Origin: Calditrichota bacterium
GTDB lineage: Bacteria > Electryoneota > RPQS01
Assembly: GCA_020637395.1 (NCBI GenBank)
Contig: JACJWA010000003.1
Location: 62,001-126,000, forward strand
Reading direction: 5' to 3'
DNA length: 64,000 nt
Of this stretch, positions 36,937 to 45,046 are shown piece after piece. Made by a program: the position numbers and the translations under genes. Each line of letters begins with the position of its first letter. Position 1 is the stretch's first letter. The notes beneath the pieces are model-generated. The model ran no database searches, had not been told where the DNA came from, and was given only the letters and a program-made list of their open reading frames with translations.

Positions 36937-37512
36937 TCAGCCTTCCCAGGGATCCCAGAAAAGCTGCGGCCCCGGTCCCGCAAGATCTTCGCGTTCCGGA
37001 GCCGGCTGATTGAGTTGACCTTCAAGGTCGTAGTATCTGCTCTTGTAGTAGAGCAGCGGACGATGCGGTTCGATACCTTTGTGAAGCGACACCACTCGCC
37101 CAATGACAATGTGATGATCGCCGCCTTCAACAACGTTTTCGACTTTGCAGCCGAGCGCGGCGAGCACGCCTTCGATGCGCGGCCCGCCGTCCCACTCCAC
37201 AAATCGAAATGACGGCTGCTCACCCTCTTTCGAGCGGCCCGCGAAATGATTGGAAATCGCCAGCTGCTCGTCGCGCAGCACGTTGATCGTGAAGCACGCT
37301 TCCGGACGAGTGAGATACTCTGAGATCTGCGCGCGTTTCGCCGCGCAAAAGATCACGAGCATCGGATCCAGAGACAGCGACGTGACGGCATTCGCCGTCA
37401 TGCCGTGCGGGCCGGTCTCGCCTTCCGTGGTGATGACGCAGACGCCCGTCGCAAACATTCCAATCGTGTCGAAAAACGCGCGCGGCTCAAACGGCGCGGA
37501 GAAATCGGTCAT
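36937..37512 (-). CDS. hpaC: Flavin reductase, partner of HpaB
   Basis: This 191-residue protein of the flavin reductase-like (FMN-binding split barrel) family has FATGVCVITTEG, GPHGMTANAVTSLSLDPMLVIFC, CFTINVLRDEQ, and GDHHIVIGRV near the C-terminus. It supplies reduced flavin (FADH2 or FMNH2) to the two-component 4-hydroxyphenylacetate 3-monooxygenase. It starts 16 bases after the hpaB stop, supporting co-transcription. The ATG at 37512 was chosen because the family begins shortly before the FATG motif; the frame is open 21 codons upstream into hpaB. Confidence 0.9.
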   Translation of the reverse strand: MTDFSAPFEPRAFFDTIGMFATGVCVITTEGETGPHGMTANAVTSLSLDPMLVIFCAAKRAQISEYLTRPEACFTINVLRDEQLAISNHFAGRSKEGEQPSFRFVEWDGGPRIEGVLAALGCKVENVVEGGDHHIVIGRVVSLHKGIEPHRPLLYYKSRYYDLEGQLNQPAPEREDLAGPGPQLFWDPWEG

Positions 37513-37528
37513 GTCGTTTCTCGCTTGC

Positions 37529-39001
37529 TTACTTTGACCCGGCGTCCGCTTCGGCGTCGTCGCGCATTCTCTCAAGGAAGTGGCGCACCTTGTCCATGGC
37601 TTCCTTGCGCGGATGATTCTTGATCAGCGCGCCGGACATCCGTACCGGATCGCCGAAGAAGAAATACTCATACAGCGATTGACGCGTTCCGAACGCCGAC
37701 ACCGACGCATCCCAGGCCAAACGGAACAGCGGAATGCGCTCATAGGCATCCACGCGCGCGCCCTGATAGTACTTCTTGATCTCTTCCTTCATCGGACCGT
37801 CGAGATCGGCCTGCGTCGGCATTGCGACCAGGCCGCTCGCACCGAGCTGCTGAATGATCTGCACCAGGCGCGGATAGGTGCGCGGGAAGAGATTTCTTGC
37901 GGCATCCAGCGGATCCCACGCGGGACGCATCACGCCGTATTCGTCCACATGGCAATCGGCTTCCGCGGCGCGCAGGAACGCCTTCATCGTTTCGTTGGTC
38001 ACCCACAGATCGGCAAGCTTTTCGTGTACGTGCTGAAACTGCTCGATCCCGATCGAGTCCACCATCAAGGACGCCAGGCCCAGCAGAAACTCGCTCTTCG
38101 CGATGTTCTTGCAAAGCACCTGATGCGACATGTGCACCACCGCGCCGCTGGCCGCATAGGCCTTGTTGCACACGTCCACGTTTTTGTAGAGCAGCACTTT
38201 TTCCCACGGCACGAAGACATCGTCGAACACGACCACCGCGTCCTGCTCTTCGAATCGCGCGCCGAGCGGGTGATCGTATCCGTTTGGGTTGTAGCTCACC
38301 GTTTCGCGGCACTGAAATTTCAAACCGGGAGTGCTCGACGGAATGCAGAACCCGAAGGCATACGGCGCGTCTTCCGGATTGCTTGTCAGAAGCGTGCTCG
38401 GAAACACCATGATTTCGTCCGACACCGGAGCCGTCGCCAGCATGCGCGCCCCGCGAATCACGAATCCGTCCGCGCGCTCTTCCTTGATGCGCGCGCCCAT
38501 GTACGGATCCTTCTGCGCCGCGACCGACACCGAGCGATTCGCCTGCGGATTGATCAGCGTATGCGTCATGCACAGATCGTTGCGCGAGAGCTCCTTGTGC
38601 AAATTCTTCGCATTCTCGCCAAAGCGCGGATCCTGCTCCGCCAGAAATTTCCAGCCGCCCGCATACGACGCCATCGCGCGATTCAGATAGTCCGGCGAGC
38701 GGCCCATCATGCCGCACGTGAACTCGGAAATCTTGAGCATCGTCTGCGACAGCTTGCGAATATCTTCGGCGGTGCGCGGAATCTGATACGTGCGGCTGAT
38801 CAGCTCGCCCGTTTCCTCATCCTTGCACAGCATGATGTCCTGATGCTTCCACTGCAAATCATAGATATCCGCCAGACTCTTCGCATGTCCCTTGAACTCA
38901 GGATGCGTCGTGAAGTCCGCGATGCGTTCGCCGCGATGATAAACTTCCGGCGGCTGTGCTTTCAATCGTTTGAGAAAATCCGCGCCTTTGCGTGCAGGCA
39001 T
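37529..39001 (-). CDS. hpaB: 4-hydroxyphenylacetate 3-monooxygenase, oxygenase component
   Basis: This 490-residue flavin-dependent oxygenase hydroxylates 4-hydroxyphenylacetate to 3,4-dihydroxyphenylacetate, the first step of the pathway. The HpaB family is recognisable by NDLCMTHTLINPQANRS, SFPST-like IMVFPSTLL, FDDVFVPWEKV and the C-terminal FFFGDPVRM. Its length equals that of the family. It is preceded by GGAG nine bases upstream, one of the few clear ribosome sites in this cluster. It is followed by hpaC. Upstream on the same strand lie the truncated MNT gene and the HEPN gene, which appear to separate it from hpaE. Confidence 0.95.
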   Translation of the reverse strand: MPARKGADFLKRLKAQPPEVYHRGERIADFTTHPEFKGHAKSLADIYDLQWKHQDIMLCKDEETGELISRTYQIPRTAEDIRKLSQTMLKISEFTCGMMGRSPDYLNRAMASYAGGWKFLAEQDPRFGENAKNLHKELSRNDLCMTHTLINPQANRSVSVAAQKDPYMGARIKEERADGFVIRGARMLATAPVSDEIMVFPSTLLTSNPEDAPYAFGFCIPSSTPGLKFQCRETVSYNPNGYDHPLGARFEEQDAVVVFDDVFVPWEKVLLYKNVDVCNKAYAASGAVVHMSHQVLCKNIAKSEFLLGLASLMVDSIGIEQFQHVHEKLADLWVTNETMKAFLRAAEADCHVDEYGVMRPAWDPLDAARNLFPRTYPRLVQIIQQLGASGLVAMPTQADLDGPMKEEIKKYYQGARVDAYERIPLFRLAWDASVSAFGTRQSLYEYFFFGDPVRMSGALIKNHPRKEAMDKVRHFLERMRDDAEADAGSK

Positions 39002-39038
39002 GTTCTGTTCTCCGAGATATGTTTAGTTTGTAAGATTC

Positions 39039-39203
39039 TTACTGTGAGGTAAAAGGTGTTAGCCAGATTAACGCGTCCACGTCGCTGTCGGGGCCGAAAT
39101 CATCGCGCAGCACAGACCCAAAAAGCGAAAACTCCGTGATCTTCCACTTCTTGCAAAAGGCCTCAATCTCAGGCATAGGTATGGGGATGCGGGGGGTGGG
39201 CAT
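39039..39203 (-). pseudogene. Truncated MNT-type nucleotidyltransferase
   Basis: A 54-codon frame starts five bases after the HEPN gene stop. Residues 26-43 carry the Pol-beta/MNT signature LFGSVLRDDFGPDSDVD, matching GS-x10-DxD. The family is normally about 95-140 residues, but here a TAA comes 11 residues after the motif, so the last catalytic Asp and the rest of the fold are missing. Downstream only 37 bases remain before hpaB, so the lost part is not in another frame. The N-terminal PTPRIPIPMP comes from a G-rich repeat. It looks like the residue of a HepT/MntA-style pair. Confidence 0.75.
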
Positions 39204-39208
39204 GGGGG

Positions 39209-39940
39209 TTAGTTCAAGTCTTGTAAATAATAAGGGCCAAACTTAAACGAATCATATGGGTTATGCGCTATTTTCTTAAAGTGGCTTTCAACATTCTTGA
39301 GCGCACTTTCTGAAATCCGTTTGAAAAACCCAAGTGGGTACACCAATTCAAAATCACCCCTTTCGTCGACACTATGGTAGTGTGGCATGACGACTCCATT
39401 TGGATAAACCATTGGATCGGATGATTCCGCATCCTCTAGTCCGTGCCCTCGCTTACGGAATTCATGAATGAGACCATTTCTAAGTTGCCAGAAGAGTGAA
39501 GAGTGCATCAAATCACGTATTGAGACTCTTTCGAACAGCTTTTCATCTATTCCAATGTTCGACAGTTTACATTGCATGTCGATGTCTTTGAAATTTGGGT
39601 CTTCCGTAATATGTGAACATGGATCAAACCTTTTGCTTTTGACGTACTCGTGAAGTTTGGCGTATCTAGGTTCTGGCAGTAACTGAACGAGCCTTTGAAG
39701 ATGCGGAAAACTAATGTTCTCTGACTCGGGCCAATCACAGAACTTCGAGATAAGCTTAATAAACCTCTCGCGATTACTCTTTTCTCTTGGAAAGACAGAA
39801 GCGCTAAGAGCGTCGAGCACGCTTACGTACAGGACTTTTTTGTAGGTCAGTGTGCTTGCATATGATGGCAAGCACAAAGATTCAATGTCGTGCAGGTACA
39901 TTTTGAAGTACGTGACAAAGGCATCCAAGTCTTTTCGCAC
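39209..39940 (-). CDS. HEPN-like protein (candidate toxin)
   Basis: This protein has about 243 residues and is AT-richer than the genes around it. Residues 149-161 read LFWQLRNGLIHEF, with R154-x4-H159 matching the RNase-type HEPN motif (R-x4-6-H) and a Phe in place of the Tyr of RX4HXY. The rest is helical (KVLYVSVLDALSASVF), with a C-terminal PYYLQDLN. It is longer than HepT (about 130 residues) and looks like an uncharacterised HEPN family. The start is uncertain: GTG at 39940 lies five bases after the hpaE stop, and the first ATG is at 39901. It is followed by a truncated MNT gene. Its toxic RNase role is inferred from the motif and neighbour only. Confidence 0.7.
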   Translation of the reverse strand: MRKDLDAFVTYFKMYLHDIESLCLPSYASTLTYKKVLYVSVLDALSASVFPREKSNRERFIKLISKFCDWPESENISFPHLQRLVQLLPEPRYAKLHEYVKSKRFDPCSHITEDPNFKDIDMQCKLSNIGIDEKLFERVSIRDLMHSSLFWQLRNGLIHEFRKRGHGLEDAESSDPMVYPNGVVMPHYHSVDERGDFELVYPLGFFKRISESALKNVESHFKKIAHNPYDSFKFGPYYLQDLN

Positions 39941-39945
39941 TCCCC

Positions 39946-41448
39946 TCACCCCCCCATCCGCGGCACATGCGCGGCTTTCAGCGGCACGTGTACACTTTTC
40001 GCTTCCATGAAGAATTCTTTGAAGGAAAGTTCGCCGCCTTCTCTGCCGATGCCGCTCCACTTCGAGCCGCCGAACGGCAGCCTGAGATCACGAACATTCT
40101 GCGCGTTCACCCACACCATGCCGCATTCGAGCGACGCCGCGACTCTGTGCGCGCGTTCGAGATCGCGCGTCCACACATAGCCCGCGAGTCCGTACTTGAT
40201 ATCATTCGCCTGACGAATCGCATCGGCTTCGTCCTTGAATTTCATCACGGTCAGCACCGGACCGAACACCTCTTCCTGCGCGATGCGCATGTTGTTCGTC
40301 GCGTTCGTGATCAGCGTCGGTGCAAAATAGTTTCCTTTGGCGATGGATGGGGGATGGGGGATGGGGGATGGAAGATTCGCCGGGTTATCTCCACCGACGA
40401 GAATCGTTGCGCCATCTTCGCGGGCCACATCCATAAACCCGCGCACGCGCTCCCAATGTTCTTTGTGTATCAGCGGCCCCACTTCAGTGGCCATGTCATT
40501 CGGATCGCCAACTCTGATTTTACGCACACGTTCCGCAAGTTTTTCGACAAACGTATCGTGAATCGTCTCTTCCAGCAACAATCTCGATGCCGCCGTGCAG
40601 CGCTCGCCATTCAGCGAATACACCTGCCACAGCGCGCCGTCAATCGCGCGCTCCATATCCACGTCGGCGAACACGATATTCGGTGATTTTCCACCTAATT
40701 CCATGGAATACCTTTTCAAGGTATCCGCGCCGTTCTTGATGATGATCTGACCCGTCGTGGTTTCACCCGTAAACGAAATCAAATTCACCATCGGATGTGC
40801 CACCAGCGGCGCGCCTGCCGATTCGCCGTAGCCATGCACGCAGTTAAACACTCCCGGCGGCAAATCGGCTTCCTGAATAATCTTGCACATCTGCGAGGCC
40901 GACAGCGGCGACCACTCGGCAGGCTTCAACACCACCGTGCAGCCACTCGCCAGCGCGGGCGCAACCTTCCACGATTCGAGCATGAACGGCGTATTCCACG
41001 GCGTAATCAATCCCGCCACACCCACTGGACGGTAGATGACATAGTTCAGCCATTCGTCATTGACTGTGTAAGAATCGCCGCGCAGAGCTTCGAGCTGATC
41101 GGCAAAGAAATAAAAATTATCCGCCGCGCGGGGAATCGCGCCCTTTGTAATCTGCGCGCGCGGAATTCCTGTGTCTTCGATCTCAAGTTCTGCCACCGTG
41201 CTCGCGTGTTTCAAGATCAAATCGCCGATCGTGCGAATTTTCTTCGCGCGGTCTTTGACTTTCATCTTTGACCACACGCCGCTGTCAAAGGCACTGCGTG
41301 CCGCGCGCGCGGCTTTGTCAATGTCCCCGGGTTGACCGGAGGCGCATTTCCCGATGACTTCATTCGTCAACGGCGTGAGTATGTCAAATGTCTCGCCGCC
41401 CTGCGACGAAACGAATTCGTTGTTGATGTAATGATGGATGGAATGCAT
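39946..41448 (-). CDS. hpaE: 5-carboxymethyl-2-hydroxymuconate-semialdehyde dehydrogenase
   Basis: This 500-residue NAD-dependent aldehyde dehydrogenase oxidises the ring-cleavage semialdehyde made by HpaD. It has ITPWNTPFMLESWKVAPALASG, the catalytic Glu in MELGGKSPN, the catalytic Cys in NGERCTAASR, and NFLGPVL-like EEVFGPVLTVMKF. It begins with ATG at 41448, without a Shine-Dalgarno sequence. Oddly, a short Pro-rich insertion (PSPIPHPPSI) lies between ILVGGDNPAN and GNYFAPTL, encoded by a 7-base tandem repeat at 40342-40372. The assignment to HpaE rather than another ALDH rests on context. Confidence 0.9.
   Translation of the reverse strand: MHSIHHYINNEFVSSQGGETFDILTPLTNEVIGKCASGQPGDIDKAARAARSAFDSGVWSKMKVKDRAKKIRTIGDLILKHASTVAELEIEDTGIPRAQITKGAIPRAADNFYFFADQLEALRGDSYTVNDEWLNYVIYRPVGVAGLITPWNTPFMLESWKVAPALASGCTVVLKPAEWSPLSASQMCKIIQEADLPPGVFNCVHGYGESAGAPLVAHPMVNLISFTGETTTGQIIIKNGADTLKRYSMELGGKSPNIVFADVDMERAIDGALWQVYSLNGERCTAASRLLLEETIHDTFVEKLAERVRKIRVGDPNDMATEVGPLIHKEHWERVRGFMDVAREDGATILVGGDNPANLPSPIPHPPSIAKGNYFAPTLITNATNNMRIAQEEVFGPVLTVMKFKDEADAIRQANDIKYGLAGYVWTRDLERAHRVAASLECGMVWVNAQNVRDLRLPFGGSKWSGIGREGGELSFKEFFMEAKSVHVPLKAAHVPRMGG
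40342..40372 (+). repeat. ATGGGGG tandem repeat inside hpaE
   Basis: About three direct copies of the heptamer ATGGGGG, flanked by GATGG, give three G5 runs and two G2 runs on the plus strand. It encodes the in-frame Pro-rich insertion in HpaE and could form a G-quadruplex. Confidence 0.8.
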
Positions 41449-41541
41449 TCGGAGAAGTCTGAAGTATGAAATATGAAGTCAGAAACTGATTCCGGAGAGA
41501 TCCTTCAGCCGCAGCGGCTTCAGGATGACCACGGGCTTGCG

Positions 41542-42312
41542 CTACTTGCCGAGTATCGGCGAGAGCACCTGATTGCCCTGCACGACGGTGTTTTCCAGCG
41601 CGCCGATGCCGTCAATCTCAAGCCGCATCACGTCGCCCGGATAGACATGCGACAAACCCTTCGGCGTGCCCGTCCAAATTTGATCACCTTCTTCGAGCGT
41701 CATGATCATCGAGCAATACTCGATCATCTCTTCGAGCGAGAACAGCAGATCTTTCGTCGTGCCCTGCTGTCTCAGTTCGCCGTTGACAAACGTCCTCAGC
41801 CCGACCTCATGCGGCGAACCGAATTCGTCAGCAGTCACAATGTACGGCCCAATCGGCCCGAACGTGTCCCAGCCCTTGCCGATCAGCGGCGGACGAAAAT
41901 ACGGGCCGATATGATCGCGAATCGTCACGTCGTTGCCGATCGTATAGCCCATCACGTAGTTCAGCGCGTCTTTCGCCTTCACGTTGCGGCACTTCCGACC
42001 GATAATCGCCACGAGTTCGACTTCGTAGTGCATGTACTCGCTCTTCGGCGGCATCAGCACATTGGCCTTGTGACCGACGAGCGACGTCTGCGGCTTCAAG
42101 AATATCGCGGGCAGATCAGGCTTCGGCAAATTCAATTCCGCTGCATGATCGGAAAAATTCAGCGCGATACCAATCACCTTTTGCGGCCAGTTCGGCGGCA
42201 GCCAAACGACTTCGTCAGGGTTGTGTTCAGTACCATCTTTGGACAACAAGACGCCCTTCACAAGGGCACCGTCATGGAGTTGGCCGTTCGCGGCCCAGCG
42301 AGCGAGTTTCAC
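41542..42312 (-). CDS. hpaG: FAH-family isomerase/decarboxylase (HpaG-like)
   Basis: This 256-residue fumarylacetoacetate hydrolase-family protein, in this context, probably performs decarboxylation/isomerisation of 5-oxopent-3-ene-1,2,5-tricarboxylate to 2-oxohept-3-enedioate. It shows the metal-binding ExE of HYEVELVAIIG, GYTIGNDVTIRD and GDQIWTGTPKGL. In E. coli HpaG is a fusion of two such domains; here there is only one. GTG start, with no Shine-Dalgarno sequence. It sits between the DapA-like gene and hpaE. Confidence 0.85.
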   Translation of the reverse strand: MKLARWAANGQLHDGALVKGVLLSKDGTEHNPDEVVWLPPNWPQKVIGIALNFSDHAAELNLPKPDLPAIFLKPQTSLVGHKANVLMPPKSEYMHYEVELVAIIGRKCRNVKAKDALNYVMGYTIGNDVTIRDHIGPYFRPPLIGKGWDTFGPIGPYIVTADEFGSPHEVGLRTFVNGELRQQGTTKDLLFSLEEMIEYCSMIMTLEEGDQIWTGTPKGLSHVYPGDVMRLEIDGIGALENTVVQGNQVLSPILGK

Positions 42313-42530
42313 GGGAGAGAAATTTGAAATGTGAAATAGGAAACAGGAAAACAGATTTCGGCAGGGAATCGCACGTCGTGCTAAATCCTTGCTGCTTCAA
42401 AGAAAGTGCACGGGGCGAGCAGGCTCGTGCTCTGGAGGGGTAAACACTTCACCCACTCGCCCCAGCAAGCGTGGACGCCCGCTGGATAGCGGGAGACAGT
42501 GCGCTTCGCATGCGCTCTGCCATTTTCGTC
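42313..42530. other. Spacer between the DapA-like gene and hpaG
   Basis: The 218 bases hold a purine-rich GAAAT-type repeat next to hpaG (42315-42352) and GC-rich inverted segments such as CCCGCTGGATAGCGGG. No coding region or terminator with a U-tract is clear. Confidence 0.4.
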
Positions 42531-43418
42531 TCATAACATATTGTATTGCTGCATCACTTTGCGCAAGCGCTCCTGATTGGCAGCGCTCATTTCGCACAGC
42601 GGCAGTCGTACTTCAAAATTGATTTTGCCCATCCATCCCAGCCCGGTTTTAATCGGCACGGGATTGATTTCAAAAAACACGGCGTCATTCAGCGGCAGCA
42701 TGTGGTAGTGCAGCTCGCGTGCCGCTTCCCATTTGCCTTCTTGCACAAGATTATAGACATTCGCCGTCTCGCTCGGCAACAAGTTCGCCGTCGCGCTCAA
42801 AAATCCCGCGCCGCCAATCGCCAGAATCGGAAAGCACAACAGCTCAATTCCCGAATACACCAGAAACTCGCGGCCCATCTTGTGCAGCAGCCGATTGATG
42901 TGCTCAAAATCCTTGTTCGATTCCTTCACACCCACCACGTTCGGGCACTTCTCCACCACACGCGCGACCGTATCAGGTTCGATGTTCACCGCCGTGCGTC
43001 CCGGAATATTGTACAAGATCACCGGAATCCCGACTTGCGAAGAAATCCCCGTAAAGTATCTGAACAATCCTTCCTGCGACGGACGGTTGTAGTACGGCGC
43101 AATCAGCAAGAGCGCGTCCGCGCCGATTTTTTCGGCATTGCGCGAGTAGTTCACCGCTTCTTCAAAGTTGTTGCAGCCCGTACCCGGCATGAACGGCGCG
43201 CGGCCCGCAATCGCTTCTTTTGCCACCTGATGCACGCGCATTCTCTCGGACGACGAGAGCGAGCTCGGCTCGCCCGTGGTTCCCGTCACGGAAATTCCGT
43301 GCGCGCCGTTCTCGATTTGCCAGTTGATTAAACTCTGCAACGCGCTTTCGTCCACCTGTCCGTTCTTGAACGGAGTCGGCACGGGCACAATTGAACCGCG
43401 AAGATGCGAGGTATTCAT
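42531..43418 (-). CDS. DapA-family aldolase (4-hydroxy-tetrahydrodipicolinate synthase-like)
   Basis: This 295-residue class I (Schiff-base) aldolase of the DHDPS/NAL family has the pyruvate-site GTTGEPSSL, the Tyr in YNIPGRT and the Schiff-base Lys in VGVKESNKD. These suit either true DapA (lysine/DAP synthesis) or a pyruvate aldolase. Its position beside the hpa genes suggests it might replace HpaI, splitting 4-hydroxy-2-oxoheptanedioate into pyruvate and succinate semialdehyde; that is inference. Its ATG follows immediately on the stop codon of the 43419-43928 gene, so it is probably co-transcribed with that gene too. Confidence 0.85.
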   Translation of the reverse strand: MNTSHLRGSIVPVPTPFKNGQVDESALQSLINWQIENGAHGISVTGTTGEPSSLSSSERMRVHQVAKEAIAGRAPFMPGTGCNNFEEAVNYSRNAEKIGADALLLIAPYYNRPSQEGLFRYFTGISSQVGIPVILYNIPGRTAVNIEPDTVARVVEKCPNVVGVKESNKDFEHINRLLHKMGREFLVYSGIELLCFPILAIGGAGFLSATANLLPSETANVYNLVQEGKWEAARELHYHMLPLNDAVFFEINPVPIKTGLGWMGKINFEVRLPLCEMSAANQERLRKVMQQYNML

Positions 43419-43928
43419 TTATTTGATCAGAATCAGTTTTTGTGTGTGAGTAATATCCGCTGTTTCAAGGCGGGCAAAGTAGGTTCCGCTGGCAAAAGCT
43501 TCCGCATTCCAGAATAGCTCATGCTGTCCCGCATTGAACTCGCCGTCTGCAAGCGTCGCAACCTGTCTGCCTGTAACATCAAACAAGATCAAGTTCGCGT
43601 GCGCGGCGCGCGGCAGAGAAAATCGCAATTGTGTGACAGGATTAAACGGATTGGGATATGCCGGAAAGAACTCAAAGCTTTTGGGAAGCTCGACAGTTTC
43701 GTCCTGCGCCGCAAGTCCGTGCTCCGCGCGCGCCGCGGGCCAAAATCCCGCGTGAAGCACAGACAACGGAGCCGAAACTCTCGCACCGCACATTTGGCCC
43801 AATGTCCCCTGAATCGTTGAACCCGTCGGCGATGCCGCATGCTGCGCGCCACTTCCAAGCACGGTCACGGGCAATCCGCAGTTCGCCGCCGTCGCCGTCA
43901 AAACCAGTGCAAGGATCAACCATTTCAT
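43419..43928 (-). CDS. Very short secreted protein with T9SS type A sorting domain
   Basis: The protein is 169 residues: a signal peptide (to about residue 17), some 65 residues without recognisable fold (GSTIQGTLGQMCGARVSAPL), then a complete C-terminal sorting domain (FFPAYPNPFNPVTQLRFSLP, VTGRQVATLADGEFNAGQHE, KLILIK). Its start overlaps the stop of the preceding gene by four bases (ATGA), indicating translational coupling. So little passenger is unusual for a T9SS cargo. Confidence 0.82.
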   Translation of the reverse strand: MKWLILALVLTATAANCGLPVTVLGSGAQHAASPTGSTIQGTLGQMCGARVSAPLSVLHAGFWPAARAEHGLAAQDETVELPKSFEFFPAYPNPFNPVTQLRFSLPRAAHANLILFDVTGRQVATLADGEFNAGQHELFWNAEAFASGTYFARLETADITHTQKLILIK

Positions 43929-44890
43929 CGCGACGGCTTCTCAACATGCGGCGGCCTGCCGTCGAGGCTGGGAAGTTCGTCCACCTCGTCCTGCGGAAAG
44001 AATGTCGCCGTCAAACTCGCATACCAAAAACGGTCCCCGCCCACGCCCTGCGTCGCGCGGCCGTTCAGAAAAAACGTCAGATCCTCAGCTCCCTGCACTT
44101 CAAACACCGTGCGCACCGGCAGCGTCACGTCGCTATTCGCGAAAGTCGGGTATTCCGCAGGCACATGATGCACACTGTAGTAGGCCACCGCCGGACCCGG
44201 CTCGCCCTGAGTTCTCGCATGACAAATCTGTATGCGATCCGGCGTGCCGTTCGTATGCGATACCTGAATCTGCACCACCGACTCGACCACCACGAGTCCC
44301 GGGCCTGTCGCATGCACCGTCGCCGAACACTCCGCATAGTTCGTCCACTCCGCGCCGATGTCAGTCGTGGCGCCCGACACGTCCGTACCAAGGCGCGTCG
44401 CCAACAAACTGATTTGCAGCGTATCGCGGAACACTTGAATCTGCGTCCCCGCGCCCGGAGCAATCGTCACTTGGTCCTGAAGCCCATTGATCTCGCGCAC
44501 GGCAACATCGTTTTCAATCTCTGCCGCGCGCAAACTGTACGGTGCAGGCGACAACCGCGTGCGCGGTGAATGCGCCACTCCGCCAAACACTGATTCAAGA
44601 TAGTACGGACGATCAAACGGCAGCGTCAGCGGCGTGACTTCGCCCAAGTAGATTTCAAAAACCCCGTTTGTCGTTTGCACAGGCCGATTCTCGAGCCATC
44701 GCGCCGACCCGCCGACCAACGAATCATACAGCAGAAACGTCATCGGATACGAGTCGTCCGGCACGACCGCGCCCTGCTCGTTTGTCAGCACCCCCTGATA
44801 GCTGAGCAGACGGGGAATTTCAGCACGAAGCGTCGTCGCACCGAACAGGAACGCCATCAAGAGAAAAGTGTAATGCCGTGTGCCAGTCAA
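43925..44890 (-). CDS. Secreted protein with SYQGVL N-terminal motif
   Basis: This 321-residue protein has a signal peptide cleaved near LRA. The mature start PRLLSYQGVLTNEQGAVVPDDSYPMTFLLYDS is a signature common in FCB and other bacterial surface or tail-fibre-like proteins. The remainder is beta-rich (VVVESVVQIQVSHTNGTPDR) and could be a binding or fibre module. It is coupled to the next gene by an ATGA overlap. The function is unknown. Confidence 0.75.
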   Translation of the reverse strand: MTGTRHYTFLLMAFLFGATTLRAEIPRLLSYQGVLTNEQGAVVPDDSYPMTFLLYDSLVGGSARWLENRPVQTTNGVFEIYLGEVTPLTLPFDRPYYLESVFGGVAHSPRTRLSPAPYSLRAAEIENDVAVREINGLQDQVTIAPGAGTQIQVFRDTLQISLLATRLGTDVSGATTDIGAEWTNYAECSATVHATGPGLVVVESVVQIQVSHTNGTPDRIQICHARTQGEPGPAVAYYSVHHVPAEYPTFANSDVTLPVRTVFEVQGAEDLTFFLNGRATQGVGGDRFWYASLTATFFPQDEVDELPSLDGRPPHVEKPSR

Positions 44891-45046
44891 TCGAAAATCT
44901 CCCGAAGTGGACTACTCGAATCTTGAATTTACAAACAAATCCTTAAAAACGAAAGCTTTGAGAGGATTTTCCGAGACGCTCGCCCCTCTAAAGAGTGATT
45001 GTAATTTCGGAGTTTATGCCCCATCTGCGAAACCTGCTTCGCCGAT

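Noticed and set aside
40342..40372. CRISPR-like direct repeats
   Set aside because: Units are 7 bases without spacers, inside an intact reading frame.
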